NCBI RefSeq assembly: GCF_032854445.1
Contig: NC_088300.1
Coordinates: forward strand, 49,099,682 to 49,163,681
Direction: 5' to 3'
Length of the DNA stretch: 64,000 nt
From: Liolophura sinensis
Taxonomy: Eukaryota; Mollusca; Polyplacophora; Chitonida; Chitonidae
This document shows positions 46,932-58,900 of this stretch, one piece after another (position 1 is the first letter of the stretch; every line of letters begins with the position of its first letter). Under the pieces are notes generated by a model. It was not told the DNA's origin. It worked only from the letters and a program-made list of their open reading frames with translations, and did no database searches. The position numbers and the translations under genes are program-made.

Positions 46932-49900
46932 CTGAACCAAATAAAAACTGAAGGCTTTAGCAATTTCAATACTTTACCATAAATATAAAATGTCCAAGCA
47001 TATATGTATACAGCTTGAAAACAATTACAGATAAAAATATTTTTAAATGCTGAACGTTTTCAACACAAGCTGTTGAACAGGCCATATTTTTAACAATACT
47101 ACCAATGTCATAATGTTTACAACATCCAAGATATGTACTGTTCATGGGAAATATCACAGCATGTAACAGTTTATTTGGAATGAGAGAAGTACAAGGATAT
47201 AAACACCAAATCATGAAAGAAGGTAAAAATTATTTTAATAAGGACAGTGTAAAACAACAATCAAATATATAAATAAATGTTTTAACAAACAACTGGTTAG
47301 TGTTAGCCATGCCTGTAAGTCAAGAGCTTGTAACTTGCTAGGAAGAAAAGTGGATAATGAATAAACAAAGTCCAATCCTTACCACGGTTACTCTTCCAGG
47401 AAGGAGAGTTTTTAATCTTAGATCTTATATACTTCATAGCGCAATATTTGACTTTCGTAGTTGATGAATTGAATTCTTTGATTGCTGTTTAATGCCATTC
47501 TCATTACCCTAATTCCTCAACCTTTTCACATATGAAAGGGCACCTTTCTGTGCATTTCATGCATATTTATGATTTGACTTTGGAAACAAAACTACATTGA
47601 CTGGACTTGCCAATTTCAGGGCTTCACAAAAAGTATAATTTTATCAGTCTACACAGAATAATGCCTTCAGCATATGCTTGAATAAAAACCTTGCAAACAT
47701 GCAAAAAAGGTTGAAGAATTACAGTAATACTTTTATTTCCATAAGAAAAATGGATATTTACAAAATATGAAATACATCTCCAATCAGAAGACTTTCTCAC
47801 ATGGAAATCTCCCTTCACAAGACTTCCAATAGAACACCTCCCAATATGAATACTTCCCCATATGAACATCTCCCTTCACAAGACTCTCCCACAAGGACAT
47901 CTCCCAACAGAAGACTTCCCCATATGGACATCTCCCTTCACAAGACTCTCCCACAAGGACATCTCCCAACAGAAGACTTCCCCATATGGACAAATCCCTA
48001 CAGAAAACTCCCCCATATGGACAAATCCCTAATGGACTGTTATGTTTTCTGATCACAGAAATCTCAGACTTCATTAATGTTTTCTAGAACTATATTTAGT
48101 GAGATGTGTGGGTCTGTTTCACATATATTCATGTGAAATATATGGATTACGTGTCACTTCTGTATGTTCTATCTGTAAAGGTATTGTGATTGTTATAGCT
48201 GCACGACGTTCGGTGCATGTGTGTAAAGTATACAAACGCTGGCTGCGCTGTTTGTTGTCAGTTCTCTAAATACCACCCGCTCTTGAGTCAAACAATGATG
48301 TATACATCCACAATTAGTTTATGGTAAGAGCTGTATTGTTTTTTTTTTTGGTAAATGTGGGCAATGGATTGTTACTACGTGTATCGGAAACATGGTGTGA
48401 TTTGTTTTAGTGGCGAGGTAAGATTGGCTGCACCAGGAACATTCCAAAATTCCTGTCATAGAAGACGAGATAGATACAAGCTGGGGAGTCCCAGAGAGAA
48501 GTGGTGGACTACGAGGCATGGCTTAGAACAAGAAAGTGAATGTGTTCATGTAGGAGAAAGAAGTACACTTTAATATGTAATTGAAAGCGTCTATTCTGCC
48601 TGGCTGACCATCTACCCCCAGCGGAGGCTTGCATGTAGATTTCATGTAGACAATTCTTGGTGCGGACCAACAGCCAGCCATCAATGAGGAGATATCGGTG
48701 TCTGTTCATCCTTCCCTACTTCGCGGGCGACAGGGATAAACCCCGGCTAATCATGCTGGGTCAAACCTGTGCATTGTAGATGTAACAACCCGTTCTCCAT
48801 AATACGCCGTTGGCGCCATAATACCAGCAAGACTAGCGTACAAGCCCACTGCCGTCATCTAAGACAAAAAGTTTACAGCATGTCATATACGTTGTTTTCA
48901 CAATCAACAACCTAAAATCGTTCAAAATAGGATATGCAGTTTGAGACCAGTTATATCAAATTTATTAAACTTGTGATGTAATTTTCATTTGTTCCTTACC
49001 AAACGCTCAGAACAAATGAAATAAATTTTGATATAACAGGTCACTCACTGTATATCCTCTATGTAAAATATAATTTACACGAGAACTTAACTTACACGTC
49101 AACAGACTGGACCACACCCGAATCACCAGGAGGGCTCTTTTCAGCACATTGCTTTGACTCATAATCCCTATAAAACCACAGAAAAGGAAGACAAAGAACA
49201 AAGGAGCGTGGCACAATCACCCAGGCCTTTCACTAATGTGGTCACTGTAAGTTCAAGTCCAGCTCATGCTGGCTTCCTGTCCGGCTTTAGATGTGAAGGT
49301 TTGCCAGCAACCTGTGGATGGCCTCGTGTTTCTCCCGTCTCTGCCTGGTTTCCTCCCACTATAATGCTGGCAAAATTAAACACCTACAAACTTAGCATGC
49401 TACTTTGTAGAGTTCCAAAGAGTTGTCTCCTGAGAGTGAACTGGTCTGTAACTGATGTACCTCACCATTATTCTTAGATCTAATCCATTCTATTTTCCAT
49501 ATCAAAAATGATAACTGGTCATACTGTGACCTTTGATTTATTTATTTATTTTATTTTATTTTATTTGAATGGTATTTTAGGCCATACTCAAGAATATTTC
49601 ACTTAAGCGATGGCGGACATTATGGCAGGAAGAAACTGGATCGAGCCTGAGGGAAACCCATGACCATTTGCAGGCCAACATTATGTTGGGAGGAAACTGG
49701 ACCAAGCCCGAAGAAAACTCATGACCATTCGTAGGCCAGAATTATGGTGGGAGGAAACTGGGCCCTTTGATACAACATCATGTCTACCACCACACAGAAA
49801 GTCCAAATAGAACTGAAATCAATCCCTTTGACACATCGTAGACACTGTTTTGTAGCATTCTCCAAGTTCAATTATGGTTAGTAAGACCAGCAAATAAGTT

Positions 49901-52900
49901 TTGAGGTGAACTCTTTGCGCTAAAAGCGTAAATTTGAATTTCGTTCAGTATGATTTCCGAAATGACTTCTCTTCACCATACTCCACACACCCTGCAAGTC
50001 ATCCCATGACGTCAGTTGTCACAGACATATGATCTAAATTTAGGTCACAAGTTTGTAGCCAAATGTTTCAATAAATGAGGAGTTATGAATGTAGATATCT
50101 TTGAAGAAAATTCTATCAAATTTATTAAACTGATGATGTAATTTTCATTTGTTCCTTGCCAAACGCTTGGAACAGAATGAAAATTACACCACTTGTTTAA
50201 TAAAATTGATATAATGGGTCACTCATTGTGCATCCTCAATGCAAAATATAATTTACACACAAACTGCAGACATTACAGAAACCCACGTCTCTGAATGGCC
50301 TTAACTTACATATCCTCAGACTGGACCATACCCGAATCATCAGGAGGGCTCTCTTCAGCACTTTGCTTTGACTCATAATCCCTATAAAACCATAGAAAGG
50401 AAAAAAAAGGACTTTCCTGACAGTTTCAAATAAAATCAGATAAAACAATGAAACATGCATGATAGATTTTTGTGCCACTGCAGTGTACGAGATGTCCAAA
50501 AGTTAAGCTGCTGCTATTTATTACTAACTTTAGATTTAACTACAATATTCACTGAGTGGCATGGCCCTCAGGCCCATGCTCATACAACTTTTAGAATACA
50601 TATTCTTTATTTATAACTTTTCTCACAAATCATGCCACCTTATAACATATTTTCACATGATTATGTACATTACCGATAATTCCAAATGATAGAATACAGC
50701 ATAATTATAGTAGCATAACAAGGTGGGCGAGGTGGTTAGCATGGCAGCGCAGAGTAATGACTCAGAAGTCTCTCACTAATGCAGTTGCTACGAGTCCAGT
50801 TCATGCTGGCTCCCAAATTAATAAATAACTAAACCCAAACTAAAATGTACACAGGGATTTTCATAGTACTGCATGCCTAGGACTTTATAATGGACGAAAA
50901 CTATACCCAGATCAGAATTATCAGCAGTTCTTATAGACTTAATTGATTTTGTTAGCAAAGTTAATCTTGTATGGCACACGTTAGCCCCTGAACGTTTAAT
51001 TTACACCAAGGTCCACTTTGGTGATCAAGGGAGATAGCCTTTCCTTACCTGCCATCCTGTTGGTGCATACATTGGAAATGCTGGGAAAGTTTCACGGCAA
51101 ACACAATGCTTGTGGAGAAGAACAATATACACCAGCCCAGGGAAAACCAAATTGCATTCTGAAATAGGATGAACGCAGTCTCTTTCTTAAATTATACATA
51201 TACTTCACAATTTCACACAATTTTTTTCTCTAGAGTTTCATCCAAACTGATTATATTTAGAATACATCATTGATCTATGAAGTTTCTAGTATATTTTACT
51301 TTTTTGTACATCTAGTAAATAGTGAAGACATGTCTATCAGATACTGAATTGTTCTCAATAGGTGAGTCATCAAACTTTTCAACTACTTATCATTTATTTA
51401 TTAATTGAATTGATGTTTTATGCCATACTCAAGACTATTCCATTCATATAATGATGGCTGGCCTCACTCAAAACGCAATGAGAACAAATCCTGTCAACTT
51501 GGGCAGCTACAAGGGTTTGGTTTATAGAGAACCAAATCACCATAGCAATCGGTTACAGTAGTAACCATACCTATGCATATATGATGGTCGAAGCAGGACT
51601 GACATTTTATGGGATACTATTTGCATCAGTTTAGCTTAAAATTACTTTTACTCGCATTTTCTTTACTTGTATGCCTATATTTATACTATCATTTCTGAAA
51701 TAAATCAATCACTTTTTAGCTGAGACTAGCAGCAGTAGAAGTTGCTCTGTCTGTCTGTCTGTCTGTCAATCCATCCGTTAGTCTCTACAATTTTTACAGA
51801 GGCCATTCACTTAATCAGGGGCCTGAGTGTAGTACATGGACTTCTTCAGGAATGTTGCAGCGATTGTGCTTGTTTCTGTATGATCAATATTTCTATGTTA
51901 TAGCCTGAACCCATTAACTTTTCTGTCACTATAGACTTTCATAATAGTTTGTGACTGATAACAGTGTTTCCTGAATAAGCCTCTCATTTACAGGGTTAGG
52001 ATTTATTTATTTATTTGTTTTCATGTTTTACTCTGTACTCAAGAATGTTTCCTTTTTACAGCGGTGGCTAGCATTATGGTAGAGGGAAACGTTAGGAAAC
52101 CCACAGCCATCTGCGGGTCGCAACAGAGTTAGCAACAATAGTCAATAAAACAAGCTGATGTGGTGAAATATAAGTTCAACTGTAGAATGAATTCTAAATT
52201 TTTATTCCAAACATACTTCTTCAATAAATTCTCATCCACAAATGTTAAAATGTGCAGCAGCAAAATTAACAATTCCATCCAGAGTGAAGGTGTTCAAGAA
52301 AAGTTTGTATCATACACAAACTATGTAAGATAATACATGTACCAGTCAGCTGCCAAAGTTAATTGTATAACATTATCAGTACAAGAACTGCTGCAGTATT
52401 GCAGGCTGTTCTGATATGAAAGGCACATCATCCTTGCAATAACAGCTTAAAAGCTTACTCCTAATAATATCAAACAATGAAAAAGCATAATTAAACGCTA
52501 AAGTATTCTGTTTTTTCTTCACACATTAAAAAACAGACTGTCCCATCTAATGAATGGATAAGACATTTTAATAAAACAGGTTACCATATATGCACTTTTG
52601 TTTCATTTGAAGCTTCTGAAATGTTGCCTCAACTAAAATAAGTTTATACACAAAAAAATGTCCAATTATGATAAGTAGATATATAAAATGACAACAAACA
52701 TAAAAGATCACACTTACAAAGGCATCCAGGGTGTATTTGCAGACTCCAATAGTAAACATGTCTGCAAACAGCTTGTAAAGTATGTCACATTTTCCCAAGT
52801 CATTTTTTACCTGCAAATAACCACAGAATGTCATGAATTCAATACTTTAGTAGTTGACTTAAGTCACACAATCACCTAACAATCATCTAACAACCAAGGT

Positions 52901-55900
52901 GAGGCTGCAGATGTAGCAGGGCGCATATTTGAGCAGGTCTGTACTTTCGCAGGAAGCACAGGGTAAATGTCTGCGGTGCGAGATGGCAGAAATCTGACAC
53001 TACTCCAAGAGAAGTATGCATGAGGATGTGTGGCTGTCCTGGAGGTAAACAAAGGAAGAGCTATGTAGGGCTAGGACAATTCTAACGGCTCGTCTATATA
53101 ACCTTCCAAGGCAAATCTGGGCAACATGGATTTAGCTGTAAAACATAACATCAGTACCATGTGAAATCAAAGTTTAACTGAAATTACATCCTTTGTGCAA
53201 ATCCTGTCAATGAAAATTTTTGACTGACTTGCATTTTTTTTTAAAGATTCATAAAATGCAAATGAATAAATACCTATGATTTTAGACTACATCGTCAATA
53301 TCACAGCTGATGTTTCATGGTAACATTATAAACCTGCATGTTTTTCACAATCAATTGTCGCCCACAAACTTCAGAGCCCACAACAAAAAAGTTTAAAGAG
53401 TATTCATTGTTTCCTAATTTTTTTTTTTTTGCAAACACTGTTGATATATGGCAAAGGCAATTGTGAGCACTAGATACTCAGCTACATGTACATGTAGGTG
53501 TTTAGAAAACACATGCAATATATGTCCATCATAAATGTTTGACAAACACTGTTTGTCTCAATAGATGTAAACATACACCATAACTTACAGCATTGCTGGT
53601 GTATGTAATGTAAGAGTTCAGGGTTCTTGTAAGCCTGTATACGTAATTCCCAGATTCCTTGAAAAAAAACCGAAAAAAAAACCAAATCATGACAAAGTAT
53701 GGCGGCAAACAGAAGTCTAGTGACTGATCTAACTATTATTGATCTCTTTCCTGTAAAATAATTTTAGTACAAGTATTATCAACATCTTTACATGAAATAC
53801 TGACATATGTACGACCAACTTGTGAAGAATACATATGGGTTTATAATCAGACTCAACCATTCACTGACATAGCAGTGGCTCAACTGGATAACTGTAGTGT
53901 CAGAATCATTACGCTGAGGCACTGTCTTGCATCTTGCATGTCAACAAAATGTAGATCTTTTAAGAATGTTTCAGTTCCACAAACCTACTTTGTTACGAAC
54001 AGAACACTAGTATCATTCTGAACCAATCAGACCAGCATATGAATAAAATTTTTCCATAAGTTGTCCCAGGCATGTTACTAAATGCTACTCATATATTTGT
54101 AACGAGTTTAACCACCCTATTTCACCTGAAATTTAGCATTTTTCAAGTGACGCAATCTGCTTGATTCTGACTGATTCATTCACTGTATTGTGTCACTTAA
54201 GAGGTTTTGTTGTGAAGTTTGATCAATGTCTTATCAGAAAAACTGTAAGTGTGATACAATCTATTGTCTCTACCTCAATGGTAAAACTACACAATTTCTG
54301 AGATTGTTTACCCGTTCTAACAGAGGTGTGGCACCATTATTCAGATAGTCTTCCGTACTTCTCAGAGCAGCCGCCAAATTGTCCACATCAACCTTCATGA
54401 AGTAAAAAACATGCAGTATTTAATATTCATTATAATCATTCACATTTCATTATTACTGTAGCAGTGCTTAGTACCTAACAGGTATTGGACGTAAAATTTC
54501 GTCCTTGACACCGCAGGTATTCTGAGGTTTGCTTGAGGTTTCAGGGCCACACTGACATATATGACATATAATTTCCTCTACCAAATGAAGTTTTAGGAGG
54601 AAAATTTGAAGGTATTTACAGTAATTAAAACCTGTTACATGGTTTCATTAATTATTTACTGGTTTGAAAAATACCTAAAACATAAGCACTGCTGATTTAA
54701 GATACTTTGAATGGTAGTCTTTCAGTGGACAGAAACATTAGTCAGGCATTGTCTTTCACTTTAATTTATACCTAGGTTGTCAGTTTCATAGTCACCACAT
54801 ACAGTGTGCACACTGTATTTACACACATTCAATAACGGCAAATTGAAATTCTGATATCTAACCTGCTTTTTGTCACACTCTGGCTGAAATTGTCACCTTA
54901 TGTCATTTTTTGTTCTGTTTTGTCACATTTAAAATGTCTATTCAGGGGTAATAATATAAGAATGATAACTGACATCCAATGAAATCACTGCTGGTTTCAC
55001 GTGATCATATTTTTCAATGAACTAAACAACTTCATATTACTGAACCCCAACAATTTAACTTCATTCAACAGCTTTGTCTCAAGTCAATACATATACTTAC
55101 AACCACCTGGTTCTTCTGATTATGTAGAGTTGTTACATTTGTCTTCAAGGAATTCTGCAAAATAAAAATATTTCCATTTATTAAATGAGTGAATATATTT
55201 TCAATCCTCCAGGAATTGCAATCTTACATGACAATGAATCTGGTCAGCAATGATAGAAATACATTATAGTAAAGACCTACACCTGCAAGACTGGAATACA
55301 TATATTGAAGGATGAGAAAACAACTGGTCAAAACACATTTCAGCAAAAACCAGGATATTCAAACTTCTAAAAGTATAAAACTTTCTTTTCTGAAGTGATT
55401 TCAATTGATAAGATGGAAAACAAAGTGGTAATAATAAGCAAAAAGGTTGGTCTGAACAAAGGCGGCCATCATGAGAAGTTTTCCGAACCAATCATGTTGG
55501 TATCAGATTGCATTGCCTAGCCTGTGACACAGTCACAGCTGATAACGCTGAAACAATTGTTACTTTGTTACCAACTTTTCTTTACAAAAAATAGCAGCTT
55601 CTTACTACAGGAAATATTGTCATTTCACATTCATTTCCAGTATAACTGATCTGAGCGTTTCCTCTTCATTAACAGATCTTTTGAAAAGGTTTCACAGCCA
55701 CAATCCTACTTTGTCCATGATTAAGATCCTTGAAACATTTTAACAATCAGACAAGCATAAGAATAAAACTGCTTTGAGATGTTGTCCCAGACATGCTATT
55801 AAATGCTGTTGATGTTTTTTAATGAGTTTAACTATCAAATTGTTTCACTGAATTCGTAGGCCTACATAGGGCTACTTCGTCGTGTTGTGGTAACGTTTAT

Positions 55901-58900
55901 GTAATTACAACGCTTCCACTCTGATATGTAAATTTGTCAAATATTTGCACATTATTAACTCCAGCTTAGATTTATTTCCATGTTTCCAAAATTGAGCATG
56001 AATCCCAAGTGTACAAAAAAGCTCCTGTAAACATCCACTTAAGGACAGTCACTACAGGGTCTGATCTGATTCCTCTAAGCATCTGAAGGTGACATGAACT
56101 GAGTCACAGGCAAAGCTGGGGACGTACATGGTAATCGCAGAACATACGCAGCAGATCTGCATTTTCTCAGCAGGCAATCCGAATGTACTAAGGCCTACTG
56201 TACAAACAGTACAAAGATATCAAACAGTGGAAGAGATACACATTTAATTTCCAGGAAAGCATCTGTAGTAAATGGCTGGTCACATCACCCATGTTCACAG
56301 CTTTTTCTGCCCTACTACCGAGCCGATTACATGGAAAACATTTATTTATCTATTTGTTTGGTGTTTTATGCCGTACTCAAGAATATTTCACTTCTATGAT
56401 GACGGCCAGCATTTTGGTGGGAGGAAACTGCACAGAGTCCAGGGAAAACTCACAACCATTTGCAGGTTGCTGTTCCCACAAACGACCTTAGAACAAGTCA
56501 GCATGAGTTGACGGGGGCTTCCGTGGCCGACTGGGTGAGCACACCCGCGCAGCACAATGACCCATGAGCCTGTCACCAATGCAGTCGCTGTGAGTTCAAA
56601 CCCAGCTCATGCTGGCTTCCTCTCCAGCCGTACGTGGGAAGGTCTGCAAACAACAAGGTCTGGATGGTTGTGAGTTTCCCCAGCCCAGTTTCCTCCCACC
56701 ATAATGCTGGCCGGCATACTAGAAGTGAAATCCTTTTGAGTACAGTGTGAAGGAAAAAGAAAATAAACAAATAAATGAGCTCACAGTGGCTCCTGGGTCA
56801 TTGCGCTACCCTGGCACATTTTCCACCTTGACCACGAGCTCCTCGATGGAAAAAAACATCTGAGTAACAAACTTTGTACACCCTGATGGTTTCAAATTTT
56901 ATTTTTATTGTTTGTGGGTTTCTCACAAACAATAAAATCAACTTTGTCGTGAATTTATCCTGTTTGATCATCAGCAGGGTACTTTTCTGCAATCATAAGT
57001 ATTAATTAAGACAAATAAAATGACATTTTGTACTCTTTCAGCATTTTGTACTCTTTTAAGGGTAATACTGAGCACCCATTGGCAGAAATGGGTGTCTTTG
57101 GCAGAGCATGAAAAAACCAATATGTTAAAGCTGTCAGTTGTGGAGAGAGCAACCAACGGTATATATTGGAAAGTTGCATTTCCCTATAGCTGGGCGCAAA
57201 TTTTGAGAATGAAATACTTACCACAGAGTTTTGCAGGTTTAGTAATTCAGTGGTTCTGATGGAATCCACTGACCCAGCAAGATTATACAGCTCCTGTTGA
57301 CAGAAAGATTATTAGGCTTTTAGAAGGTGCGACTGACACAAATAATCCCACTAACAGATTTAACTGATTTGCATGTATGAAACGCAGAAATCAAAAAAGC
57401 ATTTGATAGAGTCCAATCCTGCTGATTAATTTACAATCACCCTATGTGTGATAAAACTCGTACTTGTGTGATAGAAAAAGGGGTGGGTTCATGTTTCTAG
57501 TATTTGTCAATATCAATAACAAATTATCTCACTAAAGACACCACATCACATGCTGCCTCAAAAGAAACACAGAAGCTGTTGTGACATGAAAGAATAGGTA
57601 AACCTTTTCAGGGCTAACTCAATATCAAAGCCTCATGTGGGAACTTGACACACATTCTGCACTCGGGCAGCGATGTGCACAGTTGGGGGGCCCCAAGGTT
57701 TTAATGACAATCAAATACTTCCTGTAAACTTAAAAAATCAGATAACTTGCAGCCCTTTACAGTGAAAACAACTGATAAATGGTCAACCTTAAGCAATTTT
57801 TAATGGACCACTAAGGTCTGTATATGTGTGAATATGCCGCCAAAATCAATTAAAAAATCTTCTTTTATCGGAATCATAATACATTTTAGTCTAGTCTAAA
57901 AATCAGCTGATCACCTGATAATGGGGCTCATTTGTTTTGGCTCACAAAAAAGTTGTTGATCAAAAAATTGTCTAACATGAACACTGTACTGCTCTGACTG
58001 ACCAAAATTAGGCTTGGCATTACAGGTTTACTGTCATAAGAAAATCCATTTCCAACCAGTTTGTTTGCATCAGAACATACATACGTCTTCACAACTTAAA
58101 AATATAGGCTGTAATGATCTAACAATAGCATTCATTGTGCGGGAATTTCAGTGAAGAGATGTCAGACTAGAACTGACTTGAGTGTATTGAAATATAAAAA
58201 GCCGAGTTATACAGATAGAAAGGAATGGATTGTGAAAGCGTTAACATTGTTTAATCCATTGGGACCCTCTTCACCCCAGTTGGATTCAGGCAGAATTTTC
58301 TTTGATCACGCCACATGAGTGTTCGAAGCACATGGTGGTTTGGCAAGGCTGATAAGTTGTAGGGGAGAGGAGAGCGAGCATCCAATAACCCAAAGGGGAC
58401 AGGATATATTAGGCATCTAGCAAAGAATCCCGATAGTCTACAACTTTGAGTTCATTATGTTGGGATTACAGCTTGTTAGACTCGATGAGTGGGAATCAGT
58501 ACTGGTTTGATATAACTGGAATCATGGCCCTCTGAGTCCTTTCTGAGTGTGTTCAGGTACAGTAAGTATTTCTGACAAAGATTGAACGAAAATTTCTGCA
58601 CCAACATGGAATAAGTTTCTTGTGAAAACTTTTTAGTAGAGTTAAAACTGCAACCATAGTACCTATGATATACGTCTACTGAGCTGATAATGAACTGCGT
58701 TAATCCGCTAAAAGTCAGCTCCCTTGTCCAGTTGTTGTTCTTTTCTTTTTTTTTTTTTTCACTGGTACTTCAGCGGACATTGATCAATGACTGATAGTAG
58801 AAGAGAATAGGTTATCCCTGCGGGCAAACATGCATGACGGGCAGCAAGCACAGCTGGATAAGGTAGCTATCATCCATTTAGTTTGTGTAAACACCAGTCG

